DNA of 64,000 nucleotides from RPQJ01 sp963706535 (GCA_963706535.1 CAVPMU010000008.1:35808-99807); one strand, 5' to 3'. Numbered from the stretch's first letter, positions 9,143 through 19,237 are shown. Translations and numbers: made by a program. Notes: generated from the letters alone by a model not told the origin.

Positions 9143-11221
9143 ATGAGCGGCGCGCCGGAACCGGTCGGGACGCTGGAGGTCGCGCTCAAGCACACGGCGA
9201 AGCTCCTCGAGACGGAACCGTCGCTCGCGATCGAGCAGGCGCAGGCCATCCTCGAGGCGGTGCCCGGCCATCCGCTCGCACTGCTCTACATCGGCATTGC
9301 GCGGCGCAAGCTCGGCGACAACGGCGCCGCGCTCGGCGTGCTCGAGCCGCTGGCGCGCGCGCAACCGGGCTGGGCGCCGGTGCATTACGAACTCGGCATC
9401 AGCCTCGGCCTCGCCGGCCGCGGCGAACAGGCCGTGGAGTCGCTGCGCCGGGCCGTCCGCCTGAAGCCAGACATCGGCGACGCCTGGCGGATGCTGGGCG
9501 ATCACCTGACGGCGATGGGCGACACGGACGGCGCCGACGCCGCCTACGCCAATCACATCAAGGTCTCGACCCGCGACCCGCGGCTGCTCGCACCGGCCGC
9601 CGCGCTGTGCGAGAACCGCATCGCCGAGGCCGAGGCGTTGCTGCGCCAGCACCTGAAGCAGCACCCGACCGATATCGCCGCGATCCGCATGCTCGCCGAG
9701 GTAGCCGCGCGCCTCGGCCGGTACGAGGACGCCGAGACCCTGCTCACGCGCGGACTCGAGCTCGCCCCGGGATTCACGGCCGCGCGACACAATTACGCCG
9801 TGGTGCTGCACCGACTGAACAAGTCGTCCGCGGCGCTCGCCGAGATCGACCGCCTGCTCGCGGTCGAGCCACGCAATCCCGGATTCCGCAACCTGCGCGC
9901 AGCGGTGCTGGCTCGCATCGGCGAGTTCGACGAGGCCATCCGCGCCTATGCCGAGGTGCTTGCCGACTACCCCGGCAATGCCAGGATGTGGATGAGCTAC
10001 GGCCACGCGCTCAAGACGGCGGGACGGCGCGACGACTGCATCGAGGCCTACCGCAAGAGCATCGAACTCGCTCCCGGCCTCGGGGAAGCCTGGTGGAGCC
10101 TCGCGAACCTCAAGACCTTCCGCTTCGCGGAGTCGGATCGCGCGGCCATGCGCGAGCAGCTGGCCCGCCCGGACCTCACGCCGGAGGACCGGTTCCATTT
10201 CCACTTCGCGCTCGGCAAGGCGCTCGAGGACGCCGCCCTGTACGAGGAGTCCTTCGGCCACTACGCCGAGGGAAATCGGCTGCGCCGCAAGGGCATCCCC
10301 TACGATGCCGAGGAGACCAGCGCGCACGTGCGCAGGACCTGCGCCTTCTTCACGCCTGCCTTCTTCGCCGGGCGCAGCGGCTGGGGCTCGCCCGCCCCGG
10401 ACCCGATCTTCATCGTGGGCCTGCCGCGCGCGGGCTCGACCCTGGTCGAGCAGATCCTGTCGTGCCACTCGCAGGTCGAGGGCACGATGGAACTGCCGGA
10501 CGTGATCGGCATCGCCCGGCGCCTCGGCGGCCGCCAGCGCAAGTCCGAGGCGTCGAAATACCCGGAGGTGCTCGCGACCCTGGACGAGGGGCAGTTGCGA
10601 GCGCTCGGCGAGCAGTACCTCGCGCAGACCCGCATCCAGCGCAAGACCGGCGCAACCCGCTTCATCGACAAGATGCCGAACAACTGGGCGCACGTGGGCC
10701 TGATCCACCTGATGCTGCCGAACGCGAAGATCATCGACGCGCGACGCCACCCGATGAGCTGCTGCTTCTCGGGCTACAAGCAGCATTTCGCGCGCGGCCA
10801 GCACTTCACCTACGGGCTCGAGGACATCGGGCGCTACTACCGCGACTACGCCGGCCTCATGGCGCACTTCGACGCGGTGCTGCCTGGTCGGATCCACCGC
10901 ATCATCTACGAGCGGATGGTCGAGGACACCGAGGCGGAGGTCCGCCGCCTGCTCGAGTACTGCGGGCTGCCGTTCGAGGATGCCTGCCTGCGCTTCTACG
11001 AAAGCGACCGCGCGGTGCGGACCGCGAGTTCGGAACAGGTGCGCCAGCCGATCTTCCGCGATGCCGTGGAGCACTGGCGGCACTACGAGCGCTGGCTGGG
11101 CCCGCTCGAGGCGGCGCTCGGGCCGGTGCTCGACGCGTATCCGGCCGCACCCGAAAATTCATTTGAAGTTGACCGATCGCCGCACCACAATGCGGAAAAT
11201 TCCAATCAGGGGGTTGCGTAA
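9143..11221 (+). CDS. TPR-repeat sulfotransferase
   Basis: A 692-residue two-part protein. The first 400 or so residues form a run of tetratricopeptide repeats. The C-terminal part is a sulfotransferase domain with the PAPS 5'-phosphosulfate loop (IVGLPRAGSTLVEQIL, near residue 420) and a conserved DKMPNNWAHVGLI segment. It should transfer sulfate from PAPS to a protein or glycan; the TPR part may bind the target. The ATG at 9143 is preferred over the upstream one because the TPR helices begin shortly after it. It ends one base before the TonB receptor start, so the two are probably cotranscribed. Confidence 0.8.
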   Translation: MSGAPEPVGTLEVALKHTAKLLETEPSLAIEQAQAILEAVPGHPLALLYIGIARRKLGDNGAALGVLEPLARAQPGWAPVHYELGISLGLAGRGEQAVESLRRAVRLKPDIGDAWRMLGDHLTAMGDTDGADAAYANHIKVSTRDPRLLAPAAALCENRIAEAEALLRQHLKQHPTDIAAIRMLAEVAARLGRYEDAETLLTRGLELAPGFTAARHNYAVVLHRLNKSSAALAEIDRLLAVEPRNPGFRNLRAAVLARIGEFDEAIRAYAEVLADYPGNARMWMSYGHALKTAGRRDDCIEAYRKSIELAPGLGEAWWSLANLKTFRFAESDRAAMREQLARPDLTPEDRFHFHFALGKALEDAALYEESFGHYAEGNRLRRKGIPYDAEETSAHVRRTCAFFTPAFFAGRSGWGSPAPDPIFIVGLPRAGSTLVEQILSCHSQVEGTMELPDVIGIARRLGGRQRKSEASKYPEVLATLDEGQLRALGEQYLAQTRIQRKTGATRFIDKMPNNWAHVGLIHLMLPNAKIIDARRHPMSCCFSGYKQHFARGQHFTYGLEDIGRYYRDYAGLMAHFDAVLPGRIHRIIYERMVEDTEAEVRRLLEYCGLPFEDACLRFYESDRAVRTASSEQVRQPIFRDAVEHWRHYERWLGPLEAALGPVLDAYPAAPENSFEVDRSPHHNAENSNQGVA

Positions 11222-13657
11222 ATGACACGTAGTCGACGCAGGAAACTGCAGCGCCTTGCTGGCGCACAACTTGCACCCATGCTGCTCGCCGGCGCCTCCG
11301 TTGCGCAGGCGCAACAGGCGTCGGGTGGCCTCGAGGAGATCATCGTCACCGCGCAGAAGCGCGAGGAGAGCCTCCAGAACGTCCCGCTCAGCATCCAGGC
11401 GATCGGCACCGAGCGCCTCGAACAGCTGAAGATCAACGATTTCCAGGACTACGTGAAGTTCCTGCCGAGCGTCTCCTTCACCTCCATCGGGCCGGGCTTC
11501 GGCCTCGCGTATTTCCGCGGCGTGGCGAGCGGCGAGAACAACAACCACTCGGGTCCCTCCCCGAGCGTGGGCATGTACCTCGACGAGCAGCCGATCACCA
11601 CGATCCAGGGTGCCGTCGACATCCATCTCTACGACATCGCGCGCGTCGAGTCGCTCGCCGGTCCGCAGGGCACGCTCTACGGCGCGAGCTCGCAGGCGGG
11701 CACCATCCGCATCATCACCAACAAGCCGGACCCGTCCGGTTTCGATGCCGGCTATGGCATCGAAGGCAACATGGTCGAGCACGGCGGCGCCGGCTACCTG
11801 TTCGAGGGATTCGTGAACCTGCCCATCAGCTCGGCGGCAGCAGTGCGGCTGGTCGGCTGGGTACGCAAGGATGCGGGATACATCGACAACGTCGCCGGAA
11901 CGTGGATATTCCCGACGGCCGAAGCGCTGAACCCGAACGGCGGCTGCGTCACCAACCTGCGCAACCCGCCGCCCGGCTGCGTGTCTACGCGCATCCATCC
12001 CGAGGACGACTTCAACGAGACCGACACCTACGGCGCCCGCGCGGCGCTCAGGATCGACCTGAACGACAACTGGACGATCACGCCGAGCCTGATGGGACAG
12101 CGGACCGAGGCGAATGGATTGTTCGCCTTCGAGCCGAACACGGGCGACCTGAAGGTGCAGGAGTTCTACCCGGACTACACCGAGGACAAGTGGTACCAGG
12201 CCGCCCTCACCGTAGAGGGCAAGATCGGGCGCTTCGACGTGGTCTATGCCGGCGCCTTCCTGAACCGCGACGACACGGTCGACTACGACTACTCCGACTA
12301 CTCCTACTTCTACGACCAGGGCGGCTCAGGCATCTACTGGGGCGACGACGCGGGCGTCCCGCTGCAGAATCCCTCGCAGTACGTGCACGGCACGGATTCC
12401 TACGAGCGCCAGAGCCACGAGATCCGCATCTCATCGCCTCAGGACGAGCGGCTGCGCTTCGTGGCGGGCCTGTTCTACCAGACCCAGGACCACGAGATCT
12501 TCCAGAACTACCGGATCGACGGCCTGGGCGGCTACCTGTATGACTCGGAGACGGAGACGGCGGGCATCGGCGAGTACTTCCCGATCGAAGTCACCGGCTG
12601 GGAGGACACGATCTGGCTGACCAACCAGCTGCGCGAGGATACCGACCAGGCGATCTTCGGCGAGGTCTCCTTCGACTTCACCGACAAGCTGTCCGGCACG
12701 GCGGGACTGCGCTACTTCGAGTTCGAGAACTCGATCAAGGGCTTCTTCGGCTTCAACGACAACTACAGCGGTAACTACGGCGAGGCGCTCTGCTTCTCGG
12801 ACAAGCAGTTCAACGGCTCGCCCTGCACCAACATCGACGACAAGATCGACGATTCGGACTTCGTGCAGAAGTACAACCTGACCTACCGCTTCACCGACAG
12901 CAAGCTCGTCTACGCGACCTTCTCGGAGGGCTACCGGCCCGGTGGCATCAACCGCAACAACACCGTGGGGCCGTACAAGCCTGATTTCCTCACGAACTAC
13001 GAGCTCGGCTGGAAGACGACGTGGCTCGACAACCGACTGCGCCTGAACGGGGCGATCTTCCACGAGGACTGGGACGACATCCAGTACTCGTTCCTGCCGC
13101 CGAGCGGCTCGGGCCTGACGGTGATCCGCAATGCAGGCGCGGCGCAGATCGACGGCATCGAGGTCGACCTGACCTGGGCGGCGACCGACGCCCTGACGGT
13201 CTCGGCGGGCATGATGGCGGTAAACGCCGAACTCACCGAGGACTACAACGAGGACGAGGGCGACGAAGGCGACACCGGACCCGAGGCCTTCGACGGCGAC
13301 CGGCTGCCGATCACGCCCGAGTTCAAGGCCAACCTGATCGCCCGTTACGAATTCGCCATGGGCGAATACAACTGGCACCTGCAGGGCGGGCTGGTCTACA
13401 GCGGCGACACGTACTCGGACCTCAAGCGCGCGGATCGCGAGATCCTGGGCAAGCTCGACGCGTACACCATCGCGGACTTCTCCGCGGGCATCCGGCGCAA
13501 GGGCATGGGCCTCGAACTCTTCATCAACAACGCCTTCGACGAGCGGGCGGAGTCGGTGCGGTACGCCAACTGCTCCTACGACACCTGCGGTCCGAACCCG
13601 TACCACGTCCCGCTGCTGCCGAGGATGTACGGGCTCAAGTTCACGCACGAGTTCTGA
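11222..13657 (+). CDS. TonB-dependent outer-membrane receptor
   Basis: An 811-residue outer-membrane transporter. It has a signal peptide (LLAGASVAQAQ), a TonB-box-like EEIIVTAQKREESLQ, a plug domain (RVESLAGPQGTLYGASSQAGTI) and a long beta-barrel ending in aromatic LKFTHEF, the usual C-terminal insertion signal. It imports a ligand across the outer membrane using energy from TonB-ExbBD. No siderophore- or vitamin-specific feature is visible; this style of receptor is common for sugars, terpenoids and amino compounds. A terminator follows and then the Rieske operon, so it may supply substrate to that pathway. Confidence 0.9.
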   Translation: MTRSRRRKLQRLAGAQLAPMLLAGASVAQAQQASGGLEEIIVTAQKREESLQNVPLSIQAIGTERLEQLKINDFQDYVKFLPSVSFTSIGPGFGLAYFRGVASGENNNHSGPSPSVGMYLDEQPITTIQGAVDIHLYDIARVESLAGPQGTLYGASSQAGTIRIITNKPDPSGFDAGYGIEGNMVEHGGAGYLFEGFVNLPISSAAAVRLVGWVRKDAGYIDNVAGTWIFPTAEALNPNGGCVTNLRNPPPGCVSTRIHPEDDFNETDTYGARAALRIDLNDNWTITPSLMGQRTEANGLFAFEPNTGDLKVQEFYPDYTEDKWYQAALTVEGKIGRFDVVYAGAFLNRDDTVDYDYSDYSYFYDQGGSGIYWGDDAGVPLQNPSQYVHGTDSYERQSHEIRISSPQDERLRFVAGLFYQTQDHEIFQNYRIDGLGGYLYDSETETAGIGEYFPIEVTGWEDTIWLTNQLREDTDQAIFGEVSFDFTDKLSGTAGLRYFEFENSIKGFFGFNDNYSGNYGEALCFSDKQFNGSPCTNIDDKIDDSDFVQKYNLTYRFTDSKLVYATFSEGYRPGGINRNNTVGPYKPDFLTNYELGWKTTWLDNRLRLNGAIFHEDWDDIQYSFLPPSGSGLTVIRNAGAAQIDGIEVDLTWAATDALTVSAGMMAVNAELTEDYNEDEGDEGDTGPEAFDGDRLPITPEFKANLIARYEFAMGEYNWHLQGGLVYSGDTYSDLKRADREILGKLDAYTIADFSAGIRRKGMGLELFINNAFDERAESVRYANCSYDTCGPNPYHVPLLPRMYGLKFTHEF

Positions 13658-13678
13658 TCTCGGGGGATGGCGCCTGCA

Positions 13679-13710
13679 GGGCCGGGTCGCGCGAGCGGCC
13701 CGGCCCTTTT
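13679..13710 (+). terminator. Rho-independent terminator after the TonB receptor
   Basis: Arms GGGCCGGG (13679-13686) and CCCGGCCC (13699-13706) pair perfectly around a 12-base loop and are followed by TTTT. It lies 21 bases after the receptor stop and separates it from the Rieske operon. Confidence 0.8.
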
Positions 13711-13775
13711 CATTGCGGCATGCTGCATACTGCGCGGGCTGCAGAACCCTGCCCGTGCACGAAGAGCGAACCGGC

Positions 13776-14903
13776 ATGAAGAACCCGGTCATGGACCTGA
13801 TCGACCGCTACGACCCGAGCCTGCCTCTGGCGGAAGCGAGCACCTGCCCGGCCTCCTGGTATATAGATCCGCGCATCCTCGAGCTGGAGCAGCGGACGAC
13901 CTTCGCGCACAGCTGGCAATACGCCTGCCGGCTCGACGAGGTGCGCGATCCGGGCCAGTACGTCACGTTCGAGCTCGCCGGGGAGCCGCTGCTGGTGGTG
14001 CGTGGCAGCGACGGCGTGCTGCGCGGCTTCTTCAATGTCTGTCGCCATCATGCGGCCGCGGTCATGACGCAACCGACCGGTTGCGTGAAGCGGCTGCAGT
14101 GTCCCTACCACGGCTGGACCTACACGCTCGAAGGCGCGCTGAAAGCGGCACCCGCCTTCGAGGGCGTGCGCAACTTCGACCTGGCGGAGCACGGCCTCGT
14201 GCCGGTCGCGATCGCGGAGTGGGAGAACTGGGTGTTCGTGCGGCTGTCCGCGGACGGCCCGACGCTGCCGGAGTTCTTCGGCGCCGGGGTGATCGAGCAG
14301 GTGCGGGGCCTCGAACTCGGCCGGCTGCAGTGGTTCGACCGCCGCCACTACGTCTTCGACTGCAACTGGAAAGTCTTCGTAGACAATTACCTCGACGGCG
14401 GCTACCACGTGCCCTACCTGCACGAGGGTCTCGGCAGCGTGCTCGACTACAACAAGTACACGATCGAGAATGGTCGGCGTCACTGCCTGCAGTCGAGCCC
14501 GATGGTGACGCGCGGGGCCGAGGCGGAGACCGGCGCGGTGCGCAAGGGCGCGCGCGCCATGTACTACTGGTTGTACCCCAACTTCATGTTCAACTGGTAC
14601 GAAGGCGTGATGGACACCAACCTCGTCTATCCGCGCGGCGTGGACCAGACCGAGGTGATCTTCGATTTCTGGTTCGCCAACGTCTCGGAGGCGGCGCGGG
14701 AGTTCAACCGCGCCTCGATCGACGTCGCGAACCGCGTCCAGGACGAGGACGAGGGCATCTGCCGCTCGGTGCAGCGCGGCCTGCATTCGCGCGCCTACGA
14801 CACCGGGCGCCTCTCGGTGCGGCGCGAGGCCGGCGAGCAGCTCTTCCACCAGCTGCTGCATGCCGACCTGCGCGCGGGCGCGTTGGACGGCGCGCCACGA
14901 TGA
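13776..14903 (+). CDS. Rieske non-haem iron oxygenase, choline-monooxygenase-like
   Basis: A 375-residue oxygenase alpha subunit. The Rieske cluster ligands are C89-x-H91 and C109-x2-H112. The mononuclear iron site is in NWKVFVDNYLDGGYHVPYLH with H211 and H216, and a third ligand is likely in DEDEGICRSVQRGL. The NYLDGGYHVPY signature is that of choline monooxygenase and related oxygenases acting on quaternary ammonium compounds, not of classical aromatic-ring dioxygenases. It may hydroxylate an N-methyl group, leading to demethylation, but the substrate is not proven. The start at 13776 follows the terminator and gives the expected length. It overlaps the GcvT-like gene by ATGA. Confidence 0.8.
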   Translation: MKNPVMDLIDRYDPSLPLAEASTCPASWYIDPRILELEQRTTFAHSWQYACRLDEVRDPGQYVTFELAGEPLLVVRGSDGVLRGFFNVCRHHAAAVMTQPTGCVKRLQCPYHGWTYTLEGALKAAPAFEGVRNFDLAEHGLVPVAIAEWENWVFVRLSADGPTLPEFFGAGVIEQVRGLELGRLQWFDRRHYVFDCNWKVFVDNYLDGGYHVPYLHEGLGSVLDYNKYTIENGRRHCLQSSPMVTRGAEAETGAVRKGARAMYYWLYPNFMFNWYEGVMDTNLVYPRGVDQTEVIFDFWFANVSEAAREFNRASIDVANRVQDEDEGICRSVQRGLHSRAYDTGRLSVRREAGEQLFHQLLHADLRAGALDGAPR

Positions 14904-16105
14904 CCGACCTCTACCAGCTGAAGCGCACGCCGCTGCACGAGCGCACCTCGCACCTGTGCCTGCCGCAGAACTGGCGGCGCTGGGCCGGGCACATCGCCGC
15001 GGGCTCCTACGACCTCGTGCTCGACCGCGAGTACTGGGCGATCCGCAACCATGCGGCGCTGATCGACGTCTCGCCGCTGATGAAATACCTCGTCGAGGGC
15101 CGCGACGCCACGCGCCTGCTCGACCGGGTCACGCCGCGCAACATCCAGAAGCTGGCGATCGGCCAGGTGTATTACACCGGCTGGTGCGACGACGAGGGCA
15201 AGCTGCTCGACGACGGCACCGTCACGCGGCTCGGCGAGCAGAGCTTCCGCATGACCTCCGCCGAGCCCACGCTGCGCTGGCTCGAGATGAACGCGGTGGG
15301 CATGCAGGTGGCGATCACGGAGCACACCGACCGCATGGCGGCCCTGAGCCTGCAGGGACCGAAGTCGCGCGCCATCCTGAACGCCTGCTGCGAGTCGACG
15401 GTGGATGGCATCAGGTTCTTCCGCATGGCGGTGAACCGCATCGAGGGCCGGCCGGTGTCGATCTCGCGTACCGGCTACACCGGCGACCTCGGCTACGAGA
15501 TCTGGATGGAGGCGGCGGACGCCCTCGCCGTCTGGGACGCGCTCATCGCCGCCGGCGGCGACTACGGCATCGCGCCCTGCGGCATCCTCGCCATGGACAT
15601 GGCGCGCGTCGAGGCGGGCCTGTTCATGCTCGACGTGGACTACACCTCCGCGAGCCACGCCTGGATCGCGGGACAGAAATCCTCGCCCTACGAGATGGGC
15701 CTGGGCTGGACGGTGAGTCTGGATAAACCCGGCTATTTCGTCGGCCGCCGCGCGCTGGAGCGTGAGGCCCGCGAGGACTCGGCCTGGAAACTGGTCGGAT
15801 TCGAGGTCGACTGGGAGGGCCTCGAGCGCCTCTATGCCGCGGTCGGCCTGCCGCCGCAGATCCCGGCCATGGCCGTGCGCGGCAGCCTGCCGTTGATGAA
15901 GGACGGCACGCAGGTCGGCTACGCCTCGACCAGCACCTGGTCGCCGGTGCTGAAGAAATACATCGCGCTCGTGCACCTGGAGCGGCCGTACTACGAACCC
16001 GGCACGCGCCTCGAGATGGAGATCACCGTCGAGCACCATCGCCGCCACGCGCCGGGCACGGTGGTCGCGTTGCCGTTCTACGAACCCGAGTGGAAGAAGA
16101 AATGA
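14900..16105 (+). CDS. GcvT-like aminomethyltransferase/THF-dependent demethylase
   Basis: A 401-residue protein of the glycine-cleavage T-protein (aminomethyltransferase) fold, the family that moves one-carbon groups to tetrahydrofolate; other members are DmdA and the C-terminal halves of sarcosine and dimethylglycine dehydrogenases. Visible T-protein features are DVSPLMKYLVEGRDA, LSLQGPKSRAIL, SRTGYTGDLGYEIW and the C-terminal GTVVALPFYEPEWKKK. It is translationally coupled by ATGA overlaps to both neighbours. In the operon it probably captures the carbon released by Rieske or flavin oxidation as methylene- or methyl-THF. Transfer from an O-methyl or S-methyl compound is an alternative. Confidence 0.75.
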   Translation: MTDLYQLKRTPLHERTSHLCLPQNWRRWAGHIAAGSYDLVLDREYWAIRNHAALIDVSPLMKYLVEGRDATRLLDRVTPRNIQKLAIGQVYYTGWCDDEGKLLDDGTVTRLGEQSFRMTSAEPTLRWLEMNAVGMQVAITEHTDRMAALSLQGPKSRAILNACCESTVDGIRFFRMAVNRIEGRPVSISRTGYTGDLGYEIWMEAADALAVWDALIAAGGDYGIAPCGILAMDMARVEAGLFMLDVDYTSASHAWIAGQKSSPYEMGLGWTVSLDKPGYFVGRRALEREAREDSAWKLVGFEVDWEGLERLYAAVGLPPQIPAMAVRGSLPLMKDGTQVGYASTSTWSPVLKKYIALVHLERPYYEPGTRLEMEITVEHHRRHAPGTVVALPFYEPEWKKK

Positions 16106-17703
16106 CGGCCGTCACCACGTCGGGTACGGGCCGCTACGACGCCATCGTGATCGGCGCGGGCCACAACGGCCTGATCGCCGCCGCCTACCTCGCGCGCGCC
16201 GGCAGGAAAGTGGTCGTGCTCGAGCGGCGCGAGGTGGTGGGCGGCGCGGCCATGACCGAGGAGATCTTCCCGGGCTACCGCTTCACCGAGTTCTCCTATG
16301 TCGTGAGCCTGCTGCGTCCGGAAATCATCCGCGACCTCGAGCTGCCGAAGCACGGACTCAAGATCCTGCCGCTGCCGAGCACCGTCACGCCGATGGAGAA
16401 CGGCGATTACCTCGCCGCCTGGGAAGACCACGACCTCACCCGCCGCGAGATCCATCGCCACTCGCCGCGCGACGCGGAGGCGGCGGACGAGTATTCCCGC
16501 GTGATGGCGCGCGCGGCCAAGGCGATCAAGCCGATCCTGGGACTCGTGCCGCCCGATCCCTCCTCGCTCAGCTGGCGCGACCTGCGCGGGCTGCTCAAGC
16601 TCGGCCAGTACGGCGCGAGCCTCGGCGAGCAGGAGATCTACCGCATCGCGAAGCTCGTCACGCAGTCCTCCGGCGACCTGCTCGACGAATGGTTCGAACT
16701 CGACCCGCTCAAGGGCACCAAGTCCGCGAGCGGCATCATCGGTACCTTCCTCGGCCCCCGCTCGCCCGGCACGGCCTACGTGCTGCTGCACCACTACATG
16801 GGCGAGATCGACGGCGCGTTCCGCGCCTGGGGCTTCGCCAAGAACGGCACCGGCGGCGTGAGCGCGGCAATCGCGAACGCAGCGCGCGCGCGCGGGGCCG
16901 AGATCCGCACCAGCGCCCCGGTGCGGCAGGTCATCGTGCGTGGCGGCCGCGCGGCAGGCGTGGCGCTCGAGAACGGCGACGAGCTGCACGCGCAGGTGGT
17001 GCTGTCCGCCGCCGATCCCAAGCGCACGTTCCTGCAGTTCGTCGATGCGAAGCATTTCCCGGACGAATTCGTGCAGGCGATCCGCGAGTTCCGCGTGATG
17101 GGTTCCTCGGGCAAGGTCAACCTCGCGCTCTCCGAGCTGCCGCAGTTCACCTGCCTGCCCGGCGAAGGGCCGCTGCACCGTGGCGCGATTTCCTTCAGCC
17201 CGAGCGTCGACTACATCGAGCGCGCCTACGACGACGCCAAGTACGGCCAGTTCTCGCGCCAGCCCTACATCGACATGATCATCCCCTCGATGATCGACCG
17301 CGACATGGCCCCGCCGGGTCACCACGTCGCCTCCTGCTTCGTGCAGTACGCGCCCTATGACATCGAGGGCGGCTGGGACGATGCAAAGCGCGACGCCTTC
17401 GGCGAGGTCGTGATCTCGACCATCGAGAAACACGCCCCGAACATCCGTCGCGCCATCGTCGGCAGGCAGGTCATTACGCCTAAGGACATCGAGCGCATCG
17501 CCGGCATCACGGGCGGCAACATCTTCCACGGCGAACTGCTGCTGCACCAGCTCTTCTTCATGCGCCCGGCGCCGCAATGGGCGGACTTCCGCACGCCGCT
17601 GCCGGGCTACTACTTCGGCGCCTCCGGCGCGCACCCGGGCGGTGGCGTGATGGGCGCCGCGGGCAAGCTCGCGGCCACGGAAGTGCTCAGGGACTGGCGG
17701 TAG
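16102..17703 (+). CDS. CrtI/phytoene-dehydrogenase-like FAD oxidoreductase (copy 1)
   Basis: A 533-residue flavoprotein. The dinucleotide-binding motif IVIGAGHNGLIAAAYLARAG and the following VVLERREVVGGAA are at the N-terminus. The C-terminal FAD signature with GASGAHPGGGVMGAAGKLAA is typical of the phytoene desaturase/amine oxidase-like group. There is no carotenoid gene nearby, so a role in the operon's own oxidation is more likely than desaturation of carotenoids. The ATG at 16102 overlaps the previous stop as ATGA. It is followed after 7 bases by a paralogue, and the pair probably act in the same pathway. Confidence 0.75.
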   Translation: MTAVTTSGTGRYDAIVIGAGHNGLIAAAYLARAGRKVVVLERREVVGGAAMTEEIFPGYRFTEFSYVVSLLRPEIIRDLELPKHGLKILPLPSTVTPMENGDYLAAWEDHDLTRREIHRHSPRDAEAADEYSRVMARAAKAIKPILGLVPPDPSSLSWRDLRGLLKLGQYGASLGEQEIYRIAKLVTQSSGDLLDEWFELDPLKGTKSASGIIGTFLGPRSPGTAYVLLHHYMGEIDGAFRAWGFAKNGTGGVSAAIANAARARGAEIRTSAPVRQVIVRGGRAAGVALENGDELHAQVVLSAADPKRTFLQFVDAKHFPDEFVQAIREFRVMGSSGKVNLALSELPQFTCLPGEGPLHRGAISFSPSVDYIERAYDDAKYGQFSRQPYIDMIIPSMIDRDMAPPGHHVASCFVQYAPYDIEGGWDDAKRDAFGEVVISTIEKHAPNIRRAIVGRQVITPKDIERIAGITGGNIFHGELLLHQLFFMRPAPQWADFRTPLPGYYFGASGAHPGGGVMGAAGKLAATEVLRDWR

Positions 17704-17710
17704 ACGCGAC

Positions 17711-19237
17711 ATGGGCAACTTCGACATCGTCATCGTCGGCGCCGGTCACAACGGACTCGTCGCCGCCGCGTACCTCGCCAGGGCAGGGCGCAAGGTGCTG
17801 GTCCTCGAGCGGCGCGACGCGCCGGGTGGACAGCTGGAAGTCACCGCATTCGGCCCGGGACTCGAAGCGCCGGCCCTGCATCCCGGCGCCTCGCTGCGGC
17901 CGGACGTCGTGCGAGAGCTGGGCCTCGCAACTCACGGCCTGGCCGCGGACGAGGGCGCATCCGACGCGGCGTACATCTCGTTGCTGCCGGGCGGTGCAAT
18001 CCTGCGCCTTGCGTCCCGCGGGAACGATGCGGCCACGCTCGAGTCCATCCATCGCCTGTCGCCGCGCGACGCCGCGCGCTGGCCCGAGTTCGTGTCCTTC
18101 ATGGACACCGCGGCGGGCTTCCTCGACGCCGCCTACCGCACGCCGATGCCGCGCATGGCGAAGCCCGACCTGCTGGCCGCGGGCCTGCCGCTCGCGTCGC
18201 TGCTGCTGAAGCTGCGCCGCCTCGGCCGCCGGGACATGTTCGGCGTGATGCGCAGCCTGTCGATGACGGCTCGCGAGTTCACCGAGGGCTGGTTCGAATC
18301 GGAACCGCTGCGCGCGGCAATCGGCGCGCTCGCCATCCACGGTGTCACGCTGGGCGCGATGTCGGCGGGCACCGGCTATACGCTGATCCACAACTGGTTG
18401 AATCGCGGCGGTCTCGCCCATCGCGGCGGCACGGGCAACCCGCGGCGGATCACCGATGCGCTGGTGGCCGTCCTGCAGGCCGGCGGTGGCCAGGTACGCA
18501 CCTCGGCCGCAGTGGCGCAGGTCCTGGTCGAGCGCCAGCAGGTGAAAGGCGTGCGGCTCGAGAACGGTGAGGAAATCGCGGCCCCGGTGGTACTGTCCGC
18601 CGCCGATCCGCGACACACGTTGCTCGGGCTGGTGGGCGCGCCGGAGCTGCCTCCGGACTTCGTGTGGCACGCGCAGTCGATCCGGATGCGTGGCTCGGTC
18701 GCGAAGGTGCACGTGCTCACCGACGGCAACCACGGCCTCCCTGCCGGCACACTGGTGGTCGCGCCCACCCTCAAGTACCTCGAGCGTGCCTGCGATGCGG
18801 CCAAGTACGGCGAGATCTCGCGCGAGCCCTACCTCGAGGTCACGACCTCGGGCCCGGTGGTCTCGATCCACTTCCAGTTCGCGCCCCACGGCCTGCGGCA
18901 GGGCGACTGGAGTGCCGCGCGCGCCGTCGTCGAGCAGCGGGCGATCGACACGCTGGCCGCGCATTTCCCTGCGCTCGCGGGCAGCGTGCGCGAGATCCGT
19001 TCCATCACGCCGCTCGACCTCGAGCGCGAGTGGGGACTCACCGAGGGCGACCTGAACCACGGCCAGTTGCTGCTCGACCAGGTGTTCTTCATGCGCCCGA
19101 TGCCAGGCTGGTCGGATCACCGCACACCGGTGGACGGGCTGTACCTCTGCGGCAGTGGCGTGCACGCCGGCGGCGGCATCAGCGGCGCGAGCGGGCGCAA
19201 CGCCGCGCGAGCCGTCCTGAAGGCCGCCGGACGCTAG
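17711..19237 (+). CDS. CrtI/phytoene-dehydrogenase-like FAD oxidoreductase (copy 2)
   Basis: A 508-residue paralogue of the upstream protein with the same domain order: IVGAGHNGLVAAAYLARAGRK at the N-terminus and GSGVHAGGGISGASGRNAAR at the C-terminus. Both share the DQVFFMRP/HQLFFMRP block and the VVLSAADP block, yet they differ widely elsewhere, so this is an old duplication with separate roles or a heteromeric enzyme. It is the last gene of the operon. Its stop TAG is embedded in CTAG, which is also the stop of the convergent permease. Confidence 0.75.
   Translation: MGNFDIVIVGAGHNGLVAAAYLARAGRKVLVLERRDAPGGQLEVTAFGPGLEAPALHPGASLRPDVVRELGLATHGLAADEGASDAAYISLLPGGAILRLASRGNDAATLESIHRLSPRDAARWPEFVSFMDTAAGFLDAAYRTPMPRMAKPDLLAAGLPLASLLLKLRRLGRRDMFGVMRSLSMTAREFTEGWFESEPLRAAIGALAIHGVTLGAMSAGTGYTLIHNWLNRGGLAHRGGTGNPRRITDALVAVLQAGGGQVRTSAAVAQVLVERQQVKGVRLENGEEIAAPVVLSAADPRHTLLGLVGAPELPPDFVWHAQSIRMRGSVAKVHVLTDGNHGLPAGTLVVAPTLKYLERACDAAKYGEISREPYLEVTTSGPVVSIHFQFAPHGLRQGDWSAARAVVEQRAIDTLAAHFPALAGSVREIRSITPLDLEREWGLTEGDLNHGQLLLDQVFFMRPMPGWSDHRTPVDGLYLCGSGVHAGGGISGASGRNAARAVLKAAGR

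Noticed and set aside
11160..11221. Promoter for the TonB receptor inside the end of the sulfotransferase gene
   Set aside because: A TTGACC occurs but no convincing -10 lies at the right spacing.
13667..13775. Upstream extension of the Rieske gene
   Set aside because: The frame passes through the terminator hairpin and adds no conserved residues; the ATG at 13776 gives the family length.
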